From Sphingobacterium sp. xlx-96 (GTDB taxonomy: Bacteria; Bacteroidota; Bacteroidia; Sphingobacteriales; Sphingobacteriaceae), in assembly GCF_011007365.1 (NCBI RefSeq), contig NZ_WFKM01000004.1:1-64000 (forward strand): a stretch of DNA of 64,000 nt. The letters run 5' to 3'. The notes under the pieces were generated by a model, which was not told the origin of the DNA, ran no database searches, and saw nothing but the letters and a program-made list of their open reading frames with translations. The translations under genes were made by a program, and so were the position numbers. Of this stretch, positions 53,215 to 61,006 are shown one piece after another (position 1 is the stretch's first letter; each line of letters opens with the position of its first letter).

Positions 53215-53445
53215 TTAATAAAAAGCAAACAAAGAACCGGATTCAGCAACTTCATTATTGGCAATATCTAGCTGATCAATAATATATCCACTCTTATCTA
53301 ATGTAACTAAAGTGGTAATAAGTTCATGCTCGCCATCACGATAGGTAATAACTATGGCATGGAAATTTTCGGAAAACGACACTTTAAATCCTAACCTAAA
53401 ATATTCGGCATTAGTATTGGATGCTTGGAATGATATTATTTTCAT
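53215..53445 (-). CDS. Hypothetical protein fragment, 76 aa
   Basis: A short frame that begins MKIISFQASNTNAEYF and runs into ITTLVTLDKSGYIIDQLDIANNE. The T-L-D-K-S-G-x-x-I-D-x-L pattern is typical of the ends of small uncharacterised Bacteroidota exported proteins, so this may be the 3' part of a larger gene. No signal peptide is visible. It lies in a stretch with the ACR3 relic and other short frames, so I would not insist on it being functional. Confidence 0.35.
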   Translation of the reverse strand: MKIISFQASNTNAEYFRLGFKVSFSENFHAIVITYRDGEHELITTLVTLDKSGYIIDQLDIANNEVAESGSLFAFY

Positions 53446-53648
53446 CTGTTGTGACCTCCGTGGTTACCCCGGTTTACCAGCACCGTTCGATGACCTGCAC
53501 AACAATTCCTATACCGAGGCTCGAGATCACCGTAAAACCCAATAAATGAAGCCTCTTCTCCTGTCCTAAACAAGTAATTCCCTCAAATTTGCGAAACCAA
53601 ATAGCTGTACTTATTTTTAAATAAAGTGGACTAGAAATCGGACATCTA

Positions 53649-53912
53649 TTACTCCTCCAAATAAACTTGATGTACGACAAATCTAATAGGGGCACTAGAT
53701 AGTAACATATCATCCACATCTTCCGAATCTATCGGATAAAGCGTCTCGTTTGCTCCGGCATCTAAAAGTTCGGAGTCTGGAATCAACTCATAAAAAGTAA
53801 CCCCATCTACGGATGACAACTCTTCAACTTTGACATAAGATACCTCTTGAAGCTTCCAGACAGCTAAAATCTCTTTGGAAAATATTCTATAAGGGTTTGT
53901 TTGCGCTGACAT
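53649..53912 (-). CDS. Hypothetical acidic protein, 87 aa
   Basis: An 87-residue soluble, acidic protein (starts MSAQTNPYRIFSKEIL, ends RFVVHQVYLEE) with no recognisable domain. It contains no Cys. A second frame overlaps its 3' end on the same strand (53474-53719, ending SLGIGIVVQVIERCW). That frame has one membrane-like helix and could be a relic of a membrane protein. Of the two I consider this one more likely to be a real gene. Confidence 0.4.
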   Translation of the reverse strand: MSAQTNPYRIFSKEILAVWKLQEVSYVKVEELSSVDGVTFYELIPDSELLDAGANETLYPIDSEDVDDMLLSSAPIRFVVHQVYLEE

Positions 53913-54060
53913 AAGCGCAAATTAACGAAAAAGATTGCTTACCACAACAAATCCCCTTAACGCTCCCATATATTCAACAAAATGAAATCTAAAAAGATGA
54001 TGCCTTAATCTGAACATTGGGAAAATCTAACCGATGTTATTTCTATCGGATCTATACTTT

Positions 54061-55557
54061 TTAGCCATGCTGTTCCAGGGTATGACAGGCATTCTTAAAA
54101 CATGTTCCTCTGGGCCGATCTCCTTCCTGCAATACCAACTCGGAATGAAGAAATTGGGCTGCATCTGCCGAATCTTTAACCTTAGGAGCACTGCGCTCAA
54201 GCATTTTTTCTTCGAATTCGGCTAAAATATGAGCCCTGACATCTATATTTTTCCAAGATAGATATTGACATCCGCTGTAGATTGCCCTAGCCAATGCGAG
54301 CGCATCTAATAAAGCCTGATTGGCGCCCTGGCCTTTGAATGGACTCATCGGATGAGCTGCATCCCCAATCAGCGTCGCTATGCCCGAGTTTTGTAATGAG
54401 CCTAGATCTAATAACTCCCGGTCATAAACAGGATAACCTGAAATCTGTTCTTCGGGAGTATTATTTATAATCTGAGGAACAGGATCGTGCCATGGTGTCC
54501 TACGACAGGCTTCTTCTTTGAGAGCTTTTGGACCCCGCCCACTTAGTTCCTTTGCATCGCTTTCTAACATAGGAAAACTAAGTTGCCACATAACCGAATC
54601 GGATGTATATGGCATCATATAAATACGTTCATTGCCATTGGCCGTCTGGAATACTGTTGCTGAATCCAAAAGCGGACTTTCTACTGATTCGATAGCAGAC
54701 AAGGGACATATCCCCAATATCACAATACACCCAAGATAACGCAGTGGTTTGATTTTATCTCCGATCAACAACCTCCTTACTATACTACGGATGCCATCAG
54801 CGCCAACTAACATGTCCGCAGTTGCCTGCTTTTTACTTCCATTCACAAGAAAGTGTAATTCTATTTCCTTATTTTCTGTTTGTTTAAAATCAATTAACTG
54901 ATGCCCCCATTTTACCGATTCAGGTCCTCCTAATTGCTTTAGGAGCGCCAACCGCAAAGATTGACGTGCAATGTGCACATTACTGCGCTTCGGAGAATAT
55001 CCTGAGGCTGAGCTCTTCCACTTTCGGACCCCCCATTCACCAATCACTTTTCCAGTTGTCGTATGAACAACATGCCTTGTTGATACGACTCCTTTATCCA
55101 AATACGAGATCCCAAATCCATCAATCACCTTGCTAGCTTGCTGCAACGTCAATCCATATCCCTGCGAACGTGCATCAAAATTATTGTCACGTTCATATAA
55201 AGTAAAGGGAATTCCCCTGTGCAGACAAGCTACCGCAAGCGCAACACCGCCTATACCACCACCTATAATTGCCACATGCGGATATTTTTCTTCATAAGCT
55301 AAACTTGGATGAATGGAAGGTATCAATCCAGAACCACTACAATCTGGACATGTATATAGATGCCCTTTGGGGCGCAAAGGTTCTACTCGCCCGCCTTTCA
55401 TCTTTTCGTATTGAGCCAATTCTGATTGATAGCGGAGCTTGGCCTTTTTTGTGAGACGTCTACTTTTCTTACCACGTCCCTGACATCCAGGACAAATAGC
55501 CCAATGGTCCCCCTTTGTCTCCCACATCCTCTGACCTTCCTTACTAATATTCGGCAT
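54061..55557 (-). CDS. FAD-dependent monooxygenase with an N-terminal DnaJ-like zinc-finger module
   Basis: The 498-residue protein begins with two CxxCxGxG motifs, CPGCQGRG (Cys22, Cys25) and CPDCSGSG (Cys70, Cys73), separated by a basic helix. The four Cys could bind one zinc as in the DnaJ central domain. From about residue 93 comes a group A flavin monooxygenase: HVAIIGGGIGG (dinucleotide fold), YERD, ADMLVGADGIRS (DG motif) and IGDAAHPMSPFKGQGAN (GD motif). It should hydroxylate an aromatic or similar substrate using NAD(P)H and oxygen. The gene is divergent from gltS. I remember such fused forms in related bacteria, without known substrate. Confidence 0.88.
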   Translation of the reverse strand: MPNISKEGQRMWETKGDHWAICPGCQGRGKKSRRLTKKAKLRYQSELAQYEKMKGGRVEPLRPKGHLYTCPDCSGSGLIPSIHPSLAYEEKYPHVAIIGGGIGGVALAVACLHRGIPFTLYERDNNFDARSQGYGLTLQQASKVIDGFGISYLDKGVVSTRHVVHTTTGKVIGEWGVRKWKSSASGYSPKRSNVHIARQSLRLALLKQLGGPESVKWGHQLIDFKQTENKEIELHFLVNGSKKQATADMLVGADGIRSIVRRLLIGDKIKPLRYLGCIVILGICPLSAIESVESPLLDSATVFQTANGNERIYMMPYTSDSVMWQLSFPMLESDAKELSGRGPKALKEEACRRTPWHDPVPQIINNTPEEQISGYPVYDRELLDLGSLQNSGIATLIGDAAHPMSPFKGQGANQALLDALALARAIYSGCQYLSWKNIDVRAHILAEFEEKMLERSAPKVKDSADAAQFLHSELVLQEGDRPRGTCFKNACHTLEQHG

Positions 55558-55672
55558 ATATAATTATAAAACAACGTATAATAAAATTCAAATTTAAGAC
55601 AAAAGGATGAAGTGACAATTAATTAGTACTTTTACATTCCACTTATTTTTCAACGCAAGTAAAAAAAATTAT

Positions 55673-56878
55673 ATGGTTTTCGGATTATTTGAGACACTCA
55701 CTTCTGCTTGTTTAGTACTTCTTTTGGGTTTTTATGTCGTAAAAAAAGTAAAGTTCTTTCAAAATTATAATATACCTGAGCCTGTCGTCGGTGGCTTTTT
55801 AGTTGCTATCTTGCTTTATTTAGCGTATCACTTTTATGGAATAAGCTTTCAATTTGATGGATCATTACAGACCTCAATGATGTTGATTTTCTTTTCGTCT
55901 ATTGGTTTAAGCGCTGACTTTGCGAAGCTAAAAAAAGGTGGAAAACCCTTACTAGTATTTATAGGTATCACGGGCACCTTTATTTTTCTTCAAAATGCCT
56001 TTGGCATATCCGTCGCCAAATTAGTGGGATTAGACCCTAGCTATGGCCTTATCGCCGGATCGATCACACTTACAGGTGGGCATGGTACAGGCGCTGCGTG
56101 GGCAGAAAACCTAACCAGCACCTTTGGAACAGAAGGAGCAATGGAATTAGCTCTAGCTTGCGCAACTTACGGATTAGTGATGGGAGGAATAATTGGTGGT
56201 CCAGTTGCTAAGTTTTTACTTCGAAAGAGTAACATATTTCCTTCTGCTCAGATCAAGTCAAATATTGCTCCACCAAAAGAAGCCTTTGAATACCCCGAAT
56301 CGAAACGTCGCATGAATGTACGGAACGTAATTGAAACGTTGACTATGCTTGCTACCTGCGTAACAATAGGTCAAATATTGTATACTATTATGAAGGGAAC
56401 TTCTTTTGAACTTCCAAACTTTGTATGGAGCCTATTAATTGGTGTTATTATCCGCAATATTCTATCCCGTACAACAACATATATCGTCAACGATCATGCT
56501 GTCGATGTCTTAGGTAATACAGGTTTATATTTGTTTTTGACCATAGCGTTGATGTCGCTGCAACTCTGGCAACTTTCAGGCTTAGCGACACAGGTACTAA
56601 TTATATTACTCTTGCAAACATTGATGATGATTTTCTTTGCAATATTTGTAACATATCGGGTGATGGGAAAAGATTATGATGCTATTGTACTCGCTGCGGG
56701 GCACTGTGGATTCGGATTGGGAGCTACACCTACTGCAATAGCCAACATGCAAGCTATTACGGATAGATATGGTCCATCGCACAAAGCTTTCTTAATCGTT
56801 CCTATGGTAGGAGCATTTTTTGTAGACCTTATAAACAACGTATTCATCAACCTATTTGTGAACCTCTTAATTCAGTAA
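55673..56878 (+). CDS. gltS: Sodium/glutamate symporter GltS
   Basis: The 401-residue membrane protein has the GltS pattern: about ten membrane segments in two halves, each with a Gly-rich re-entrant loop, TLTGGHGTGAAWAENL and AAGHCGFGLGATPTAIANM. NIPEPVVGGFLVA follows the first helix. It imports glutamate with sodium across the inner membrane. Length matches the family (about 400). It is a single gene with its own promoter region of 115 bases, shared with the divergent monooxygenase. Confidence 0.93.
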   Translation: MVFGLFETLTSACLVLLLGFYVVKKVKFFQNYNIPEPVVGGFLVAILLYLAYHFYGISFQFDGSLQTSMMLIFFSSIGLSADFAKLKKGGKPLLVFIGITGTFIFLQNAFGISVAKLVGLDPSYGLIAGSITLTGGHGTGAAWAENLTSTFGTEGAMELALACATYGLVMGGIIGGPVAKFLLRKSNIFPSAQIKSNIAPPKEAFEYPESKRRMNVRNVIETLTMLATCVTIGQILYTIMKGTSFELPNFVWSLLIGVIIRNILSRTTTYIVNDHAVDVLGNTGLYLFLTIALMSLQLWQLSGLATQVLIILLLQTLMMIFFAIFVTYRVMGKDYDAIVLAAGHCGFGLGATPTAIANMQAITDRYGPSHKAFLIVPMVGAFFVDLINNVFINLFVNLLIQ

Positions 56879-56958
56879 ATGAGTTCAATTTAACACAAAT
56901 TAAGAGGTGCTGGGGATTAGTCGCCTTTAGATTGCCTACACCTATAAATCATAATATT

Positions 56959-57252
56959 TTAAACTTTTGCTTTTTGAAAAACAAAAGCTTCGTAAACTCC
57001 GGTGGCGCTATCATACATAATATTATCCAAAAAGCGATCGAAATAACCTAGTGATTCGGAATCATTTCGTAAGACCTGTCCTTTGAGTACGATCCACTCA
57101 GAAAGAAAATAAGGCGTGTGATGGTAAAAATCCTGCTCTTTAATAACAGCATCAACCATTTCGTAAGCCTCTTTGACGGCCAAAGGATTTACATCTTTAG
57201 CAATATTTACTCGAATCTCTTCGAGAAAAGTGTAAATTCTGTGTTTTTCCAT
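56959..57252 (-). CDS. Hypothetical protein, 97 aa
   Basis: Start chosen at the ATG 57250-57252 rather than the GTG before it. The soluble helical protein (MEKHRIYTFLEEIR, ending YEAFVFQKAKV) contains EAYEMVDAVIKEQDFYHHTPYFL. No family is recognised and no signal is present. It stands alone, downstream of nothing on its strand except an AT-rich spacer. Confidence 0.5.
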   Translation of the reverse strand: MEKHRIYTFLEEIRVNIAKDVNPLAVKEAYEMVDAVIKEQDFYHHTPYFLSEWIVLKGQVLRNDSESLGYFDRFLDNIMYDSATGVYEAFVFQKAKV

Positions 57253-57582
57253 CACACAATACCTATTTATATATTTTAATTAAACCTTTTATCTCACCCC
57301 AGAATACCAAAAATTATCATCTTTACTTCTAATAACGAAATCATCACATCACGGAAAGCACTTGTATCAATAGCGCAAAAGTAATCTAAAAAAGGAAAAT
57401 TCGGCTATTAATAAGCAGCTAATTCTAGTATTGCAGTTCCTATAAATAGGATAAAGAAATGAAATCCAAACTTGACACGATAAAGTACAGAAGTTTCTAA
57501 CAGTATAGCACTCCGATAGTCAATGCCAACAACCCTGTGGATGTGCGTACCAAGAATGTATTGATACAGCCCCGAATATAGT
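57253..57582. other. Intergenic region, nothing recognised
   Basis: About 330 bases of AT-rich DNA between the 97-residue protein and the YceI terminator. No open frame or RNA-like structure worth naming. Confidence 0.4.
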
Positions 57583-57635
57583 TAAAGGAAAGCGCCGATG
57601 ATGTTCAAAAGTAGCATCATCGGCGCTTTCCTTTA
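57583..57635 (-). terminator. Strong inverted repeat, terminator of the YceI gene
   Basis: Arms 57583-57603 and 57615-57635 are perfect 21-bp reverse complements (TAAAGGAAAGCGCCGATGATG) with an 11-nt loop, 20 bases after the stop. No long T-run follows. Confidence 0.75.
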
Positions 57636-57654
57636 ATATCCTAGAAATCTCTTC

Positions 57655-58332
57655 TTACTTCTTTTTTGCGTCGGCAGAAAGCTCAATATCTACATTTTGA
57701 GCAATCATCCAGTCTTTAGCATCACCTTCTGTACCGTAAGTCAATCCCCAGTTCTGCCTGTTAATAGTAAATTTGGAAAAGATGTTTATACCATTGGCAT
57801 CAACAGTAATTTTTGCTGGGAAGGTGACATTTACTGTCTTATCTTTAATCGTTAAGTTTCCACTTATAGTGTTATTTGCTCCTTCGACAACGCTCGTAGT
57901 TGTTCGATCGAACGCAACAACCTTTGTTATTTCGAATTTGGCAGTAGGATACTTACCAACATCAAAAAAGTCTTCATTTTTCAAATGTGCATCTAGATCA
58001 TTCGAAGTCTTTCCTCCTGAAATAGCTGGATCTACCGAAGTACTATCCGTAAGAAGAGAATGTATGTCTATTGTAAATGTTCCTCCTGTTACTTCGTTTC
58101 TTTCTGCAGTAAGGATACCTTCACTCTTTAGGATACCAAATCTAGGATTAAGTCCTCCCTTATGAAATCCTGTCCATTTCAACGTACTATTAGCAGCATC
58201 GAGTGTATAAGTATCCCCCTTTTGTTCCGCAATCTCTTGTGTTTCTGCTGTCGCAGCTTTGTCTCCTGATGGTCCTTGGCAAGAAAAGAATAAAATGGTT
58301 GAAGCAACGCTTAAAATTGTAATTTTTTTCAT
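57655..58332 (-). CDS. YceI-family lipoprotein
   Basis: Start chosen at ATG 58330-58332 (MKKITILSVASTILFFSC), because the signal and lipobox (Cys18) then sit correctly; the upstream ATG adds eleven basic residues. The mature protein is a YceI lipocalin-like barrel: YTLDAANSTLKWTGFHKGG, GTFTIDIHSLLTDST and SGNLTIKDKTVNVTFPA. YceI proteins bind polyprenyl or fatty molecules in the periplasm and are often redox- or stress-linked. It is divergent from the HxlR regulator, with shared operators between. Confidence 0.9.
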   Translation of the reverse strand: MKKITILSVASTILFFSCQGPSGDKAATAETQEIAEQKGDTYTLDAANSTLKWTGFHKGGLNPRFGILKSEGILTAERNEVTGGTFTIDIHSLLTDSTSVDPAISGGKTSNDLDAHLKNEDFFDVGKYPTAKFEITKVVAFDRTTTSVVEGANNTISGNLTIKDKTVNVTFPAKITVDANGINIFSKFTINRQNWGLTYGTEGDAKDWMIAQNVDIELSADAKKK

Positions 58333-58410
58333 TTTTCTATGTTGTTTTTTTAAAAAATTCATCAAAACAGAATGTCCTATAACTTAAAAAAGAAATCTGC
58401 CTTTCATCCT

Positions 58411-58504
58411 GCAAATGTAGCACCAACAAACTATACAATTGATATTACTTTCCGATTGGAAAGTAGTATCCTATTGGAAACTATCTTTTGCTTTACTAAT
58501 TTTG
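58411..58504. promoter_or_regulatory. Divergent yceI/hxlR promoter with two operator dyads
   Basis: TACTTTCC-gatt-GGAAAGTA (58446-58465) is a perfect dyad. TAGTATCC-tatt-GGAAACTA (58464-58483) is a second with one mismatch. Their centres are 18 bp apart. The plus-strand promoter reads TTGG (58474-58477), 19 bp, TAATTTTG (58497-58504), so the second dyad covers its -33 region. On the minus strand TACATTTG (58411-58418) is the -7 box for yceI. Confidence 0.75.
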
Positions 58505-58526
58505 CATAAATAAAGACTTATTTGTA

Positions 58527-58892
58527 ATGAAAAAAGATACCACAAGATACTCTTCTGAAATTTGTAAAGTAAGGACATTAGCTATCAGAGATACCATGGA
58601 AATATTGGCTGGAAAATGGAAATTTCACATTCTAGGCACCTTAATGATAGTCGACAAACTCCGTTTTATGGAATTGCTACGGGAAGTTAACGGTATTGGA
58701 GCTAAGATGTTATCCAAAGAACTTCAGGATCTCGAGTTGAACCAATTGATCAAAAGAACTGTCTTGAATACGAAACCTATTACCGTAGAATACGAAATAA
58801 CAGAATACGGTCGCACCCTGGGCCCGATCATCGACGAAATCGCCAAGTGGGGAATAGATTACCGAAATACCCTTCACTGTAAAAGCTCATAA
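58527..58892 (+). CDS. HxlR-family transcriptional regulator
   Basis: The 121-residue winged-helix protein has the HxlR profile: near-N-terminal Cys13 (EICKVR), the helix ILAGKWKFHILGTLM, RFMELLREVNGIGAKMLSKELQDLE as recognition region and the wing VEYEITEYGRTLGPII. Many members are redox or electrophile sensors through such a Cys. It probably represses both itself and the YceI lipoprotein gene through the two dyads. HxlR proteins bind as dimers to 8-4-8-type sites, which fits the sequence seen. Confidence 0.9.
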   Translation: MKKDTTRYSSEICKVRTLAIRDTMEILAGKWKFHILGTLMIVDKLRFMELLREVNGIGAKMLSKELQDLELNQLIKRTVLNTKPITVEYEITEYGRTLGPIIDEIAKWGIDYRNTLHCKSS

Positions 58893-58963
58893 TCTAAACA
58901 TTTCGTTTATTCATATCTTCCTCCGTTGTGAACCGCACTCTAAAAGGACTCTTTGGTGCACTC

Positions 58964-59990
58964 CTATATTTTTTTCAGTATGTCTTTTACAGTACGATCT
59001 CTAATTGCATAATACTTTGGAAAGACCATCTCAATACCCGCTTCATGAAATACATACATAATGTGTTTATGTAGCTCAAAATAGATAATAGCCTGCTTAT
59101 GGAGATGCTTCGTATAAGCATTGACTTGAATTAAGAAAGAGCGCATGTAAGTCAACATTAGCCCCGCTACTATTTTACCCGAGAGCTCCTGCTGAACTTA
59201 AGGCGAATAACACACCGATAAAGACTAAAGTCCCCTGAAATATAAACAACTCTGAGCCGGGCAAATATGAACACAAAAAAAGCTAGAAGCAACACCCTTA
59301 AGATATGGTAACTAGGCATAGCCAAATTCCGGATGAAAACTGTTAATCACCAATGAACGACTTTCTAGCTGCTGGGCAAACCCTATTGAGGTTAACAATC
59401 GGCTAAGGCTATGTTCATCCCGATATTGGTTTATAGCATCAGCTATACGCGATCGATAGGTTTCAATCAATTCGCTCGCTTCTTTATTTGCCCATATGGC
59501 ATCTTGCTCATTAACACTAAGAATAATCTGATCTCGCCACAGCAACAACCAATTCCCCCCTGTTTGTTAAATGATCAAAGAAGCTGTCTTAAATTCAAAA
59601 TTGACTTCCAATTGCTGGATACATTCTGTGCAGTAACTGCAGCACGCTCCTTTGCAGAGCAGCTAACTATCGCGTTAAAAATAAGTAAATAGGATATCTG
59701 CAAAAGGAGCAACCGGTACGACTTTATTAATATTTCTTAAGTAATCGACCTTAAGCCACTTTTTAGCAATCAACAAAGGATCTTTACTCCTAAGGAAGTT
59801 TAACTCTTCGACGAGCTTTTGTTGTTTCGTGAGTATTAGTGAGTCTAGAGGAAAGTATCTGACTTTCCAGGTAAGTCTCCTCCGAATCGAATCCTAGCTT
59901 TGCTGACGACGAATCTCTTGCAATTTGCTTTCTCCTTGAGAAAGATTTTTTTGTCACAGAGTTCTGTTTGGAACCCTTTTCCTCCTGCTG
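58964..59990 (-). pseudogene. Decayed MscS-family channel gene with deleted core
   Basis: Minus-strand fragments in changing frames match an MscS-type channel in order. A soluble N-terminal part comes first (VVPVAPFADILF near 59720, then NWLLLWRDQIILSVNEQDA, 59548-59480, and YRDEHSLSRLLTSI). Next are pore-helix remnants FIGVLFALSSAGALG and IVAGLMLTYMRSF, with a frameshift between. Then QVNAYTKHLHKQAIIYFELHKHI follows directly, so the MscS beta domain was deleted. The last piece ends AIRDRTVKDILKKI at 58964. An intact MscS gene is at 29234-30574. Confidence 0.75.
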
Positions 59991-60046
59991 TGCAAAGTCT
60001 ACTAAAAGACCATAATATTAAACACTTAAAAAATAAACGATAAAAC

Positions 60047-61006
60047 TTAATGGGGAGATGTAGATATCAATATATTGAACCCTGTTTGAAAAGCAATACC
60101 ACCAAATCTGCTCTCCGTAGAAAAGTTCTGGGTCACACGAGCCATGGCACCAACTTTTTTTGGAACAATCCAATACGAAACAAAGCCACCGATCCCAGCT
60201 ATCTTATCAGATAAAAAACTTCCCGTATTGCCTTTATCATCAGATATCTGTTGCGTATAATGACCAAAAACACCAACTTCGTCACCACGTGAACTCAAAA
60301 GATACGTGCCGCCACCATCAACAGTAAGATGACTTCCCTCTTTGAAATCGGTATCTTTTTGCCAATGATTTATCTCCAAAGTTGCTGCTAACGTGATACC
60401 GACTTTTCCAATAGGTTTATATTTTGCAGCTCCCCGAATATTCTGAGACCAGTAACCATGTCCCCCGTTATCTAGACTATTAGGTTCGTATTTTCCTGTA
60501 GGTGCCCATACCCCATAATTTAAAGCATATTGCATTTTATTCTGCTTCCAGGAAAGCCATACCGGCTGAATATACATATCGCCGATACCAAGGCTTTTAT
60601 TGGTAAATGTATAATTGCCTGATCCAGTTTGTTGGGTATAATAGTCCAATGCAATGCTAGCAGTAGGACTATTAAGCGTAGGTATGATCATCATCCCCCA
60701 ATCCGCCCCTAAAATTTTACCTTTCCCACCATAAATGGCCATTAGGATAAATGAATGTGTTTTGACATTTTGCTTGATATTTAACGTAGTGGGGTTTCCC
60801 GGTACGGGATTAATAAGTTGGTCAGACTTTTCACCCACCTTATTGTAATAATCCATATTAGCAAATCCATACCAAACTGGAATAATAATACCAGCATGAG
60901 GTGCAAAGTAGTCATTGGGATTAAAGGAAGATCCATTATAATGTCCTTGCCCATAAGTGCTCTTAAGAATTATCAAGGCTGCGGCTAGTAATATTAATGC
61001 TCTCAT
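60047..61006 (-). CDS. Outer-membrane transporter-like protein, MetA/phenol-degradation (PF13557) type
   Basis: The 319-residue protein has a signal peptide (LILLAAALIILKSTYGQG) and then amphipathic beta-strand patterns throughout, ending with the aromatic-type strand FGGIAFQTGFNILIS. The motifs PVWYGFANMDYY, SLGIGDMYIQPVWLSW and YGVWAPTGKYEP are typical of the Phenol_MetA_deg family, seen near aromatic-compound genes. The substrate is unknown. Its ATG overlaps the stop of the amidohydrolase by four bases, so both work together, perhaps in uptake and hydrolysis. Confidence 0.78.
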   Translation of the reverse strand: MRALILLAAALIILKSTYGQGHYNGSSFNPNDYFAPHAGIIIPVWYGFANMDYYNKVGEKSDQLINPVPGNPTTLNIKQNVKTHSFILMAIYGGKGKILGADWGMMIIPTLNSPTASIALDYYTQQTGSGNYTFTNKSLGIGDMYIQPVWLSWKQNKMQYALNYGVWAPTGKYEPNSLDNGGHGYWSQNIRGAAKYKPIGKVGITLAATLEINHWQKDTDFKEGSHLTVDGGGTYLLSSRGDEVGVFGHYTQQISDDKGNTGSFLSDKIAGIGGFVSYWIVPKKVGAMARVTQNFSTESRFGGIAFQTGFNILISTSPH

